This document shows, in pieces, positions 16,608-25,054 of a stretch of DNA of 64,000 bases. Position 1 is the first letter of the stretch, and each line of letters opens with the position of its first letter. The stretch covers positions 124,001-188,000 of the forward strand of contig CADASL010000006.1 of the NCBI GenBank assembly GCA_902790595.1, written 5' to 3'. Position numbers and translations under genes: made by a program. Origin of the DNA: an uncultured Bacteroidales bacterium. Its GTDB lineage: Bacteria; Bacteroidota; Bacteroidia; Bacteroidales; SZUA-534. The notes below the pieces were generated by a model, which worked only from the letters and a program-made list of their open reading frames with translations, was not told the DNA's origin and ran no database searches.

Positions 16608-17555
16608 ATGAAGAATTTTGCACTGATAGGTGCGGCAGGATACATTGCCGTAAGGCATATGAAAGCCATAAAAGACACTGGCAACCAACTGGTTGCGGCT
16701 CTCGATAAATTCGACAGTGTTGGCATTATGGATAGTTATTTTCCTGAAGCTGACTTCTTTACCGAATTCGAACGCTTCGACCGCCACATTTACAAGTTGA
16801 AACGCGAAGGAACACCAATCGATTATGTAAGTATTTGTACGCCAAACTATTTGCACGACTCTCACATTCGTTTCGCATTGCGTCAGGGTGCTGATGCCAT
16901 TTGCGAGAAGCCGCTTGTGCTCAATCCGTGGAACGTTGAGGCGCTGAAGGATTACGAGAAGGAAACGGGCAAAAAAGTGTATAACATATTGCAGTTGAGG
17001 CTTCACCAATCGATTGTTGACTTGAAAAAGAAAATTGATGCCGGCGACCCGAACAAGGTGTATGATATTGATTTGCGATATTTTACAAGCCGAGGCAAGT
17101 GGTATCACTATTCGTGGAAAGGCGATGAGAGCAAGTCGGGCGGAGTGGCCACCAACATTGGCATTCACTTCTTCGATATGCTGACGTGGATTTTCGGTCC
17201 CGTCCAGGAAAATATCGTGCACGAACGCGACGCCTATCACGCGGCAGGATTTTTGAGACTGAAAAATGCTCGTGTGCGCTGGTTCTTGAGTATCGATTAC
17301 AACGACATTCCCGATGAAGTGAAAGCCGCTGGCAAACGAACTTTCCGTACCATTCTGATTGATGGTGAGGAGTTTGAGTTCAGCACAGGTTTCACCGAAC
17401 TGCACACCGAAACATACCGTAACATTCTGGCAGGCAAAGGTTTCGGTCTCGACGACGCTCTGCCGTCGATTGAGATTGCTCACCAAATCCGCAATGCAAC
17501 ACCGGTTGGTTTGGTCGGCGATTTCCACCCCGATTTGCTGAAGAGAAAAAAATAA
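16608..17555 (+). CDS. wlbA: UDP-sugar 3-dehydrogenase, Gfo/Idh/MocA family, WlbA/WbpB-like
   Basis: NAD-dependent oxidoreductase of 315 residues. The Rossmann start MKNFALIGAAGYIAVRHMKAI is nearly a signature of WlbA/WbpB. The catalytic lysine lies in ADAICEKPLVLNPWN and a histidine in NIGIHFFDMLTWIFG. WlbA oxidises C3 of UDP-GlcNAc uronic acid, making the substrate for WlbC. The ATG at 16608 matches the family start; the frame is open to a TTG at 16581. It is 53 bases upstream of rmlA, in the same direction. Confidence 0.9.
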   Translation: MKNFALIGAAGYIAVRHMKAIKDTGNQLVAALDKFDSVGIMDSYFPEADFFTEFERFDRHIYKLKREGTPIDYVSICTPNYLHDSHIRFALRQGADAICEKPLVLNPWNVEALKDYEKETGKKVYNILQLRLHQSIVDLKKKIDAGDPNKVYDIDLRYFTSRGKWYHYSWKGDESKSGGVATNIGIHFFDMLTWIFGPVQENIVHERDAYHAAGFLRLKNARVRWFLSIDYNDIPDEVKAAGKRTFRTILIDGEEFEFSTGFTELHTETYRNILAGKGFGLDDALPSIEIAHQIRNATPVGLVGDFHPDLLKRKK

Positions 17556-17608
17556 CGTTGAGCCAAGACTCAAAACTTAAAACTTCAAAAACTTAAAACT
17601 TATATAAT

Positions 17609-18490
17609 ATGAAAGGCATAATTCTCGCAGGCGGTAGCGGAACTCGCTTATTTCCAATCACTAAAGGTGTGTCAAAGCAGTTGCTGCCCATATATGACAA
17701 ACCAATGATTTATTATCCGTTGACGGTGCTTATGCTGGCTGGAATCAAAGATATTCTGGTGATTTCGACACCGCACGACCTGCCTGGTTTTAAACGTTTG
17801 CTGGGTAGTGGCAACGAGTGGGGTATCAACATTGAGTATGCCGAGCAGCCTTCGCCCGACGGACTGGCGCAGGCGTTTATCATTGGCGAGAAATTCATTG
17901 GAAATGACTCGGTTTGTCTTGTTTTAGGCGACAATATTTTCTATGGTCACGGTCTGCCGAACCACTTGGCTGATGCCCGCCGAAACGTTGAAGAACAAGG
18001 CAAGGCAACGGTTTTCGGTTATTATGTGAACGACCCCGAGCGTTACGGAGTGGCTGAATTCGATAGCACTGGCAAGGTGATTTCGATTGAGGAAAAACCG
18101 AAGGAGCCGAAATCGAATTATGCTGTGGTGGGGCTCTATTTCTACCCGAACAGCGTGGTTGAGATTGCCAAAAACATTAAGCCGTCGGCGCGTGGCGAGT
18201 TGGAGATAACCACTGTAAATCAGGAATATCTGAATCGCGGCAGTCTGCAAATGGAACTTATGGGCCGCGGTTTCGCCTGGCTCGACACTGGCACCTACAG
18301 CAGTCTGATTGAGGCTAGCAACTTTGTCGAGACGCTGCAAAAACGCACTGGCCTAATGGTTAGTTGCCCCGAAGAAATCGCTTTCAAGCGCGGATTCATT
18401 ACCCGCGAGCAACTGGCCGAACTTGCCAAGCCGCTGATGAAAAACGACTATGGCCAGTATCTTATGAAGTTGGTTAACAATAAGATATAA
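17609..18490 (+). CDS. rmlA: Glucose-1-phosphate thymidylyltransferase RmlA
   Basis: RmlA makes dTDP-glucose from dTTP and glucose-1-phosphate. The 293-residue product has the nucleotide-binding start [20 protein letters not shown], the KPMIYYPL segment, the [11 protein letters not shown] metal site, and [19 protein letters not shown]. Length and motifs are typical. It starts the rmlA-rmlC-rmlB run; rmlC begins four bases after its stop. Confidence 0.97.
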   Translation: MKGIILAGGSGTRLFPITKGVSKQLLPIYDKPMIYYPLTVLMLAGIKDILVISTPHDLPGFKRLLGSGNEWGINIEYAEQPSPDGLAQAFIIGEKFIGNDSVCLVLGDNIFYGHGLPNHLADARRNVEEQGKATVFGYYVNDPERYGVAEFDSTGKVISIEEKPKEPKSNYAVVGLYFYPNSVVEIAKNIKPSARGELEITTVNQEYLNRGSLQMELMGRGFAWLDTGTYSSLIEASNFVETLQKRTGLMVSCPEEIAFKRGFITREQLAELAKPLMKNDYGQYLMKLVNNKI

Positions 18491-18494
18491 TGCA

Positions 18495-19061
18495 ATGAAC
18501 TTTATAAAAACTGATATCGACGGAGTTATGATAATGGAACCGCAGATTTTCGGCGACCGCCGAGGTTATTTCTGCGAGACATTTCGCGAGAATCAATTTA
18601 TTGAAAATGTGTGCAATACACGGTTCATTCAAGATAACGAATCGTCTTCGACAGGCGGGGTATTGCGTGGCCTGCACTATCAAATGCACCCTTACTCGCA
18701 GTCGAAACTTGTGCGCGTGATTGAGGGCGAAGTGTTCGATGTGGCTGTGGATATACGTCGCGGCTCGCCAACGTTTGGCAAGTATGTAGGAGTTGTGCTG
18801 AGCGCCGAGAACAAGCGTCAGTTCTTCATTCCACGTGGATTTGCGCACGGATTCTTGGTTTTGAGCGAGCACGCCACATTTGTCTATAAATGTGACAATT
18901 ACTACAATAAGGCCAGCGAGCGAGGTATCCGCTTCGACGACCCCGACTTAAATATTCAATGGCCGAAAGTGAATTTTGAATTAAATTTGTCGGACAAGGA
19001 TTTGGCGGCAGTCAATTTGAAAGACGCTGATTTATTTAACTTTACGGATAAATTATATTAA
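18495..19061 (+). CDS. rmlC: dTDP-4-dehydrorhamnose 3,5-epimerase RmlC
   Basis: Cupin-fold epimerase of 188 residues. It shows GVLRGLHYQ with the catalytic histidine, the FDVAVDIRRGSPTFGK block, and FIPRGFAHGFLVLSE. It acts on dTDP-4-keto-6-deoxyglucose made by RmlB. It is packed between rmlA (4-base gap) and rmlB (6-base gap), so all three are cotranscribed. Confidence 0.96.
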   Translation: MNFIKTDIDGVMIMEPQIFGDRRGYFCETFRENQFIENVCNTRFIQDNESSSTGGVLRGLHYQMHPYSQSKLVRVIEGEVFDVAVDIRRGSPTFGKYVGVVLSAENKRQFFIPRGFAHGFLVLSEHATFVYKCDNYYNKASERGIRFDDPDLNIQWPKVNFELNLSDKDLAAVNLKDADLFNFTDKLY

Positions 19062-19067
19062 AAAAAT

Positions 19068-20081
19068 ATGAGCGTATCGATTTTAGTAACAGGTGGAGCC
19101 GGATTTATCGGTTCGAACTTTATTCCTTATTTTATTGAGAAACATTCTGATTATCACATTATTAACCTTGACAAACTGACATATGCCGGCAATCTGGCCA
19201 ACCTGTCGGAGGTTGAGGACAGCGACCAATACACGTTTGTTCAGGGCGATATCTGCAACCGCGAACTTGTTGAGTATCTGTTCCGTCAGTATGATATCCG
19301 CGGTGTGATTCACTTTGCCGCCGAGTCGCACGTCGATAACTCAATCAACGGTCCTGAAATCTTTATCAAGACAAACATAAATGGTACGTTCACGCTGCTC
19401 GATGTGGCCCGCAAATATTGGATGGACGCTCCGTTCCAATATAAAAAGGACTACGAAGGTTGTCGTTTCCACCATATCTCGACTGATGAGGTTTACGGCA
19501 CGTTGGGTGAGACGGGTTTCTTCACCGAAACAACGCCGTATGCGCCAAACAGCCCGTATTCGGCGGCCAAAGCAAGTTCCGACCTGATTGTGCGCGCTTA
19601 TCACCACACTTATGGAATGAATGTTACAACAAGCAACTGCTCAAACAATTACGGTCCGAAGCAGCATAATGAGAAACTGATTCCGACCATTATCCGCAAG
19701 GCTTTGGCAGGAGAGAACATACCAATTTACGGCGACGGCAAGAACATTCGCGACTGGTTGTATGTGATTGACCACTGCGCAGGCATCGACTTGATTTACC
19801 ATCGCGGAAAGGCGGGTGAGACCTATAACATTGGCGGCCGCAACGAACGCACCAATCTGCAGATTGTCGATACCATCTGCACCATTCTCGACGACCAGCG
19901 TCCGCGCGCCAATGGCAAATCGTATAAAGAGTTGATTACCTTCGTAAAAGACCGTGCCGGTCACGACCGTCGTTACGCCATTGACGCCACAAAAATTGAG
20001 AAGGAACTTGGCTGGCGTGCCGACGAGAATTTCGAAAGCGGAATTTTGAAAACGGTGGAATGGTATTTGAATCGGAAATAG
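19068..20081 (+). CDS. rmlB: dTDP-glucose 4,6-dehydratase RmlB
   Basis: Extended short-chain dehydrogenase of 337 residues. It has the NAD-binding GGAGFIGSNF near the N-terminus, HFAAESHVDNSI, the HISTDEVYGTLGE active-site block with Thr-Asp-Glu, and the catalytic YSAAKASSD. It converts dTDP-glucose to dTDP-4-keto-6-deoxyglucose. No rmlD (the final reductase for dTDP-L-rhamnose) follows; the operon ends at a strong terminator. Confidence 0.97.
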   Translation: MSVSILVTGGAGFIGSNFIPYFIEKHSDYHIINLDKLTYAGNLANLSEVEDSDQYTFVQGDICNRELVEYLFRQYDIRGVIHFAAESHVDNSINGPEIFIKTNINGTFTLLDVARKYWMDAPFQYKKDYEGCRFHHISTDEVYGTLGETGFFTETTPYAPNSPYSAAKASSDLIVRAYHHTYGMNVTTSNCSNNYGPKQHNEKLIPTIIRKALAGENIPIYGDGKNIRDWLYVIDHCAGIDLIYHRGKAGETYNIGGRNERTNLQIVDTICTILDDQRPRANGKSYKELITFVKDRAGHDRRYAIDATKIEKELGWRADENFESGILKTVEWYLNRK

Positions 20082-20109
20082 TCTGACATACAGACCTTTG
20101 TAAACAAAA

Positions 20110-20149
20110 AAAGAACGATATGCATTGCATATCGTTCTTTTTATTTTTT
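20110..20149. terminator. Bidirectional terminator between rmlB and the DUF2795 gene
   Basis: A perfect 15-bp inverted repeat, AAAGAACGATATGCA (20110-20124) and its complement (20126-20140), is flanked by an A-run on the left and a T-rich run on the right. It can stop transcription from both convergent genes. Confidence 0.9.
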
Positions 20150-20161
20150 TTTGACGTGTTA

Positions 20162-20383
20162 TTAATACTCGTCTTCGTTGAAGAAGAAGTCTTCCTTGCT
20201 CGGATAGTCGGGCCAAATATCTTCAATGCTATCGTAGATATCGCCGTCGTCTTCCATTTCCTGCAGATTCTCAACCACTTCCATCGGCGCGCCTGACCGA
20301 ATGGCGTAGTCAATCAATTCTTCTTTTGTTGCTGGCCAAGGTGCGTCTTCCAACTTTGATGCCAGTTCGAGAGTCCAATACAT
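20162..20383 (-). CDS. DUF2795 family small acidic protein
   Basis: The 73-residue protein (MYWTLELASKLEDAPWPATK, then ELIDYAIRSGAPMEVVENLQ and a very acidic end) matches the DUF2795 family of small proteins common in Bacteroidota, often annotated only as conserved hypothetical. No function is known to me. The conserved PWPATKEELIDYA block implies a small helical fold. It stands alone between the rmlB terminator and a 140-base noncoding gap. Confidence 0.85.
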   Translation of the reverse strand: MYWTLELASKLEDAPWPATKEELIDYAIRSGAPMEVVENLQEMEDDGDIYDSIEDIWPDYPSKEDFFFNEDEY

Positions 20384-20523
20384 AGCCTTTTGGTTTTAAA
20401 ATTTCGCGCAAATATGAAAAAAATATCCAATATGTATCATACCACGTAAATATTTTTATATGCATTGATTAATACGCTTATAATCAAACTGTTATATGGT
20501 TGAAGTTTCGATAAAAACGCAGT

Positions 20524-21315
20524 TTAGTAGCGCAGGCATATGGTCTGACGCGACAGTTGGCTGCGGAAAAAGACCACGCCCATAGTGTAAAAATCGAGAG
20601 ATAACGTTACTCGCTCATTTTCAATAATCTCGTGCCAAGCGCGTTCCATTTCGGCATTTTTATGGATGTCGTCAATGACAAAAACCGTGTCATTGCCTGC
20701 AAATGGCAGACAATTAGAGAAATAGCTCATTGTGGGCTGGTAACTGTGATTGCCATCGATAAAGAGCAAATCAATGGTGGATATTTCGGATAAAACCTTG
20801 GGCAGTGCCGATTCAAAACGCTCGTTAATGGTGGTTATGTTATTGGTACCCAATTGTTTAAAAGCGGTGACGGCCATCTGCGAAAGCGTTGGGCAACCTT
20901 CGATGGTTATTAGTTTTTGGCAGTGTGCCGAATGAGCCAAATAGAGCGCGCCAATGCCTAAATTGGTGCCTAACTCGACAATGTTGCGGCACTGCATTGC
21001 GGATGCCAAATTCGTGAGTAAACGTCCGTCGCGGGCCGATGTTGAGCTATGGCGGGCGATGTCACGCACACGGCGGGTGTTGCCTTTGTCGAACTGGCTG
21101 CCCGAGCCGTAGTCGGTAACGTTGATGGTGCGGCGGTCGGTCAGTAGCTGTTTGCGGTATTGCTCAACTTTTGTCACCCAATCGGCTTTTATTTTCCGAT
21201 GCAGTTGGTTGGTTATCAGTTCGTAAAGGAACGGCGAGTGTATGCGGTGCCCTTGCCGGTCGCGGGCTTGTGCCTGCCATCGCAGATAGCTCAATATGTT
21301 GTGAATGGTGACCAT
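20524..21315 (-). CDS. Class I SAM-dependent methyltransferase, O-methyltransferase-like
   Basis: The 263-residue product has a Rossmann methyltransferase core: motif I NIVELGTNLGIGALYLA near residue 110, an acidic strand end LITIEG, and IDLLFIDGNHSYQPTMSYF, a pattern of catechol/caffeoyl-CoA type O-methyltransferases. Before it is an N-terminal helix region with RIHSPFLYELI. The substrate is unknown. The frame is open to 21399 over the start of divergent ybaK, but the ATG at 21315 is preferred. TATTTTTG (minus strand, 21329-21322) could be its -7 element, giving a very short leader. Confidence 0.82.
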   Translation of the reverse strand: MVTIHNILSYLRWQAQARDRQGHRIHSPFLYELITNQLHRKIKADWVTKVEQYRKQLLTDRRTINVTDYGSGSQFDKGNTRRVRDIARHSSTSARDGRLLTNLASAMQCRNIVELGTNLGIGALYLAHSAHCQKLITIEGCPTLSQMAVTAFKQLGTNNITTINERFESALPKVLSEISTIDLLFIDGNHSYQPTMSYFSNCLPFAGNDTVFVIDDIHKNAEMERAWHEIIENERVTLSLDFYTMGVVFFRSQLSRQTICLRY

Positions 21316-21377
21316 CGGCCGCAAAAATACTATCCGTAGCAACAAAATTGATGGTATTTTTGCCAAAAATTTGAACA

Positions 21378-21848
21378 ATGAACAAGACAAACGCCGCACG
21401 CATTTTGGATTCGGCCGGCATCAACTACAGCCTGACCGAGTATGAGGTTGACGAGTCGGACCTGAGCGCAACGCACGTTGCCGAGCAGATGGGGCAGGAT
21501 ATAGGTCAGGTTTTCAAGACTTTGGTGCTGCGTGGCGACAAAACAGGGCTGTTCGTCTGCGTGATTCCCGGTGCCGATGAGGTCGATTTGAAAAAAGCCG
21601 CAAAAGCGTCGGGTAACAAGAGTGCCGAAATGATACACGTGAAAGAACTTCAGCCACTTACGGGCTATATCCGCGGCGGCTGTTCGCCCATCGGTATGAA
21701 AAAGCACTACCCGACATTCCTTGACGAGCAGTGCATCTTATACGATGAAATTTACATCAGCGCCGGAATCCGCGGAATGCAGATAAAACTTGCGCCTGAC
21801 GATTTGGTGAAGGTTACAGGCTGCGAGATTTGCGAGTTGACGGTGTAG
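21378..21848 (+). CDS. ybaK: Cys-tRNA(Pro) deacylase YbaK
   Basis: YbaK hydrolyses Cys-tRNA(Pro) made by mistake by prolyl-tRNA synthetase. The 156-residue product has the family's KTNAARILDSAGI start, VFKTLVLRGDK with the key lysine, KAAKASGNKSAEMI and the GYIRGGCSPIGMKK loop. It is transcribed divergently from the methyltransferase gene, with TATTTTTG at 21355-21362 as a possible -7 element. Confidence 0.94.
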   Translation: MNKTNAARILDSAGINYSLTEYEVDESDLSATHVAEQMGQDIGQVFKTLVLRGDKTGLFVCVIPGADEVDLKKAAKASGNKSAEMIHVKELQPLTGYIRGGCSPIGMKKHYPTFLDEQCILYDEIYISAGIRGMQIKLAPDDLVKVTGCEICELTV

Positions 21849-21870
21849 TCTCGCGTCAGCAAATGCGCAA

Positions 21871-21901
21871 AAAAAAGGCGAGCCAATCAAAGCCCGCCTT
21901 C
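21871..21901 (-). terminator. Terminator hairpin for the hydrolase gene
   Basis: AAGGCGAGC (21875-21883) pairs with GCCCGCCTT (21892-21900) with one mismatch. The A-run to its left becomes a T-run on the minus strand, so it best serves the gene ending at 21921; it may also slow readthrough from ybaK. Confidence 0.75.
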
Positions 21902-21920
21902 ATTTATCTCGTGGAAAGAA

Positions 21921-22826
21921 TCAATCAATATTCTTCTTGTCAATTCGCCAGCCTTCGCGTTGAGCCACGCCAGGGTTCTCGCCCTTGAACATAAGCGCTG
22001 CTTCGTCGTCGTTTTTGAGTTGCCATTTGAGCCAGGCTGTTGCCACAATGGCAAACTCGCCGCCGTAAGGCTGACGGTAGGTTCCGCCGTGGCCAACGGG
22101 CAGATTGCAGGCGGCAATGGGCACGTTGTTGATGCGGCTGAAATCGTCCATACCGTTCCCGTAGGCAATGTCGGTGGTGTCGCCAAGCAGGTAGAGCACA
22201 GGAACTTTGATTTTCTGAAGGTCGTCCTTGGTTGGCATTGGCATTCCTGGGATGGCGGTATTCGGGTCGATGAACGAGCCGCTGTTGCAAATCATAATGG
22301 TTTTCAGGCGCTCGTCGGTGGCGTTGTTGAGTGTCTGCAAGCCGCCGCACGACATTCCTGCTGCCGCAATGTTCTGCATATCAAGTTTTTGATAGTAGGG
22401 GCTGTTCTTGTCGGCGTTTTGTGCCACGGCCCAGTCAAGGCCTTCAATCTGCTGCTCGGTTTTCGACATTGGGCCGTGGTATGGCAGGTCGTCGACGGGG
22501 AAGTTGCCGATGGCCACAACCATAAATCCGTGCGATGCAATCTCGTTTAGGAAGTTCACGTGCTCCCACGGCGAGTTTCCGCAGGCGCCGTTGCCCCAAA
22601 CAAGCACTGGCAGCGGGTTCTTTGCGTTGAACGGCGAAAGGTCGGCGGGGCGGAAGATGGTGTGCTCGGCCAGCGAAGGTTCAGCTACCATAATGGCCTT
22701 GTAGTCGCCCGTGCCGCCGTCTTCGAGCGTGCGCGATTGGTTGTAAGTCTCAGGTGCCGCTTTGTGCGACGAGCAACCGACAGCCGCAAAGCAAGCAGCG
22801 GTCAGTAATAAGAAAAATCTCTTCAT
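21921..22826 (-). CDS. Alpha/beta hydrolase lipoprotein, chlorophyllase/dienelactone-hydrolase-like
   Basis: The 301-residue protein begins with a lipoprotein signal (MKRFFLLLTAACFAAVGC, lipobox AVGC), so it should be anchored in the envelope. The catalytic triad is visible: nucleophile serine in AAAGMSCGGLQT near 170, an aspartate in LLGDTTDIAYG, and the histidine in LPVGHGGTY. An oxyanion region is suggested by VLVWGNGACGN. It resembles poly(ethylene terephthalate)-type and chlorophyllase-like esterase folds, but the substrate is unknown. The ATG at 22826 gives the signal peptide; upstream frame to 22946 crosses the fba terminator. Confidence 0.82.
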   Translation of the reverse strand: MKRFFLLLTAACFAAVGCSSHKAAPETYNQSRTLEDGGTGDYKAIMVAEPSLAEHTIFRPADLSPFNAKNPLPVLVWGNGACGNSPWEHVNFLNEIASHGFMVVAIGNFPVDDLPYHGPMSKTEQQIEGLDWAVAQNADKNSPYYQKLDMQNIAAAGMSCGGLQTLNNATDERLKTIMICNSGSFIDPNTAIPGMPMPTKDDLQKIKVPVLYLLGDTTDIAYGNGMDDFSRINNVPIAACNLPVGHGGTYRQPYGGEFAIVATAWLKWQLKNDDEAALMFKGENPGVAQREGWRIDKKNID

Positions 22827-22862
22827 AATCAGAATTTTAAAGTTAAGTATGACAAAGTTAAT

Positions 22863-22892
22863 AAAAAAGGCGAACCGTGTGGTCCGCCTTTT
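22863..22892 (-). terminator. Terminator after fba
   Basis: AAAAGGCGAACC (22865-22876) and GGTCCGCCTTTT (22881-22892) form a 12-bp stem with one mismatch and a GTGT loop. The A-run on the left gives the T-run on the minus strand. Confidence 0.85.
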
Positions 22893-22911
22893 ATCTGTGA
22901 ATTGCAATTGA

Positions 22912-23904
22912 TTACAACTTGTTGTCGCTGCCCAAAACGTTGACAATCTTGTGGATGTACATTTTCTTCATATTCTCGCGGGCAGGTTTCAAATACTGAC
23001 GCGGGTCGAAGTGCGACGGGTTCTCGGCAAGATATTTGCGGATAGCGGCGGTCATAGCCAGGCGAGAGTCAGAGTCGATGTTGATTTTGCAAACAGCCGA
23101 CTTCGAAGCCTCGCGAAGTTGCTCTTCCGGAATACCGATAGCGGCTTCAAGTTTACCACCATATTTGTTAATGGTCTCAACCTCTTCCTGCGGAACCGAC
23201 GATGAGCCGTGCAGAACGATTGGGAAGCCAGGAAGTTTTTTCTCGATTTCGTGAAGAACGTCGAATGCCAACGGGGGCGGAACAAGAACACCATTTACTT
23301 TAGTGCACTGTTCAGGTGTGAACTTGTGTGCGCCGTGCGATGTGCCAATTGAGATGGCCAGCGAATCGCAGCCTGTGCGAGTGGCGAAATCCACAACCTC
23401 TTCAGGTTTTGTGTAGTGTGATTCAGCAGCCGAAACTTCGTCTTCAACACCAGCCAAAACGCCAAGTTCAGCCTCAACGGTAACATCGAATTGATGAGCG
23501 TATTCAACAACTTTCTTTGTCAACTTTATGTTCTCTTCGTATGGCAGCGACGAGCCGTCAATCATAACCGATGAGAAACCATTGTCGATGCAGTCCTTGC
23601 AGAGCTCGAAGCTGTCGCCGTGGTCAAGGTGAAGAACAATCTGCGGATTGGGGCAGCCAAGTTCCTTAGCGTACTCAACGGCGCCCTTTGCCAGGTTGCG
23701 AAGGATGGTGCCGTTAGCATAGTTGCGAGCGCCTTTCGATACCTGCATAATGACAGGCGATTTGGTCTCAACTGCGGCCATTACAATAGCCTGCATTTGT
23801 TCCATTGTGTTGAAGTTGAAGGCCGGGATAGCATATCCGCCTTTAACTGCTTTGGCAAACATTTCACGAGTGTTCACCAAGCCTAAATCTTTGTAGTTTA
23901 CCAT
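22912..23904 (-). CDS. fba: Class II fructose-1,6-bisphosphate aldolase
   Basis: Zinc-dependent glycolytic aldolase of 330 residues. Zinc and active-site residues are visible: the aspartate and histidine in VLHLDHGDSFE, histidine in ISIGTSHGAHKF, and histidine in IVLHGSSSVP. The phosphate-binding part is GGKLEAAIG followed by KINIDSDSRLAMTAAI. It belongs to the longer 'type B' group common in Bacteroidota. A TATATTTG element (minus strand, 23959-23952) lies 48 bases before the ATG and is a candidate -7 box. Confidence 0.96.
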   Translation of the reverse strand: MVNYKDLGLVNTREMFAKAVKGGYAIPAFNFNTMEQMQAIVMAAVETKSPVIMQVSKGARNYANGTILRNLAKGAVEYAKELGCPNPQIVLHLDHGDSFELCKDCIDNGFSSVMIDGSSLPYEENIKLTKKVVEYAHQFDVTVEAELGVLAGVEDEVSAAESHYTKPEEVVDFATRTGCDSLAISIGTSHGAHKFTPEQCTKVNGVLVPPPLAFDVLHEIEKKLPGFPIVLHGSSSVPQEEVETINKYGGKLEAAIGIPEEQLREASKSAVCKINIDSDSRLAMTAAIRKYLAENPSHFDPRQYLKPARENMKKMYIHKIVNVLGSDNKL

Positions 23905-24203
23905 ATTATTAAAATTGTATAATTAAAAATATACTTTTCTAAAACTGATGGCAAATATATCATTCTTTGTCATACTTGGGGCGCAATCTTCACACTTCTT
24001 ATCAATAAAAATATCAGGCTTTCGCCGACGGCCGTTTTTTTTGGTGTAGGTGGCAAAATCGGTGTCCGACGGCGGTTTTTCGTGTCGCTTTAAGCGATAT
24101 TTTTGGATGAGCCTTTCGGGAAACCGGCGGCTAGCTGACATTTGAGAGTAGGGTAGAACCCGTTTCGATTGTCTTTATTACAGAACTTTAAAACTGAAAA
24201 GCT
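23905..24203. other. Noncoding gap between fba and a divergent lipoprotein gene
   Basis: This stretch holds the likely fba promoter (TATATTTG, minus strand, 23959-23952). The one open frame on the minus strand (23923-24141) encodes a very basic 72-residue peptide that runs through the promoter and resembles nothing; I treat it as noncoding. No terminator or repeat is evident. Confidence 0.5.
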
Positions 24204-24962
24204 ATGTTGTGGAAAAAAACATTGGCCATAGTGGCCGGAACAATCACAATCTCAGCTTGCAGCGTCTATCACCCGCAGGCTGTCGACATTCCGCTAATGA
24301 GCCAGAGCGGCGAGACTAAAATTGATGCTTCGGCAAGCTTGTCGGGGCACGTGATTCCTACAAAAATGGCACTCAACGCCACTGCCACCCACGCTTTCAA
24401 CGATTGGATAGCCGGGCAGGCGCACGTCAATTACGGCAGTGGAATGGGCGCGGCACAGCTTGCCTTTGGCGCCTACAAACCGCTTGGCGAGCACGCTGTT
24501 CTCGAAGGTTATATGGGTTTGAACTCGGGCTTTATGAGCGTCGATAACGAGTCGGTGAGCAGCGAAGAGAACGTTGATGGCTCCACAACCACCACGCGGC
24601 GCGCCAAAACATACTCATACGACGGCCGTTTCAACGTGCCGTTCAGCCAGATTAACTTCGGTTGGCACGATTTGACTCGTGTTCATATCGATATTGGTGT
24701 TGGCTTTAAGGCCGGCTCTTACATTCCGAACCTTCATTATTACGAGTATGATAAGGATGAAGTGAAAATTGACGAGCGCACCGAGCATTATACCAAGCCC
24801 AACCTGCTTCTTGAGCCGCAAATGGTTCTGCGCTTGGGTTCGCAGCACGTGAAGTGGAATTTCAAGGCGGGCTTCTGCTATCTGAACGATATCAATGAGA
24901 GCCTTACTCACCTGACATACGACTTTTACAGCCTGTCAACAGGTATTCAGATTAATTTCTGA
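24204..24962 (+). CDS. Outer-membrane beta-barrel lipoprotein, unknown function
   Basis: The 252-residue product has a lipoprotein signal (MLWKKTLAIVAGTITISAC, lipobox ISAC). The mature part alternates polar and hydrophobic residues in strands (GAAQLAFGAYKPLG, VLEGYMGLNSGFMSV, SQINFGWHDL, VHIDIGVGFKAGSY) and ends in a beta strand with terminal phenylalanine (LSTGIQINF), which is typical of outer-membrane barrels. No family is recognised. It is flanked by a terminator and is probably monocistronic. Confidence 0.72.
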   Translation: MLWKKTLAIVAGTITISACSVYHPQAVDIPLMSQSGETKIDASASLSGHVIPTKMALNATATHAFNDWIAGQAHVNYGSGMGAAQLAFGAYKPLGEHAVLEGYMGLNSGFMSVDNESVSSEENVDGSTTTTRRAKTYSYDGRFNVPFSQINFGWHDLTRVHIDIGVGFKAGSYIPNLHYYEYDKDEVKIDERTEHYTKPNLLLEPQMVLRLGSQHVKWNFKAGFCYLNDINESLTHLTYDFYSLSTGIQINF

Positions 24963-24984
24963 TTCTTAATGAGTTGAATACAAA

Positions 24985-25012
24985 AATCGGCATTCTTCAG
25001 TGCCGATTTTTT
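24985..25012 (+). terminator. Intrinsic terminator after the barrel lipoprotein gene
   Basis: AATCGGCA (24985-24992) and TGCCGATT (25001-25008) form an 8-bp stem followed by a T-run. Confidence 0.85.
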
Positions 25013-25054
25013 TTGTTTCCAATTCTGCCTGTAAATGGTCCGGGCGGTGGCGGC

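Noticed and set aside
23923..24141. Minus-strand frame of 72 codons upstream of fba
   Set aside because: Very basic, no recognisable family, overlaps the likely fba promoter.
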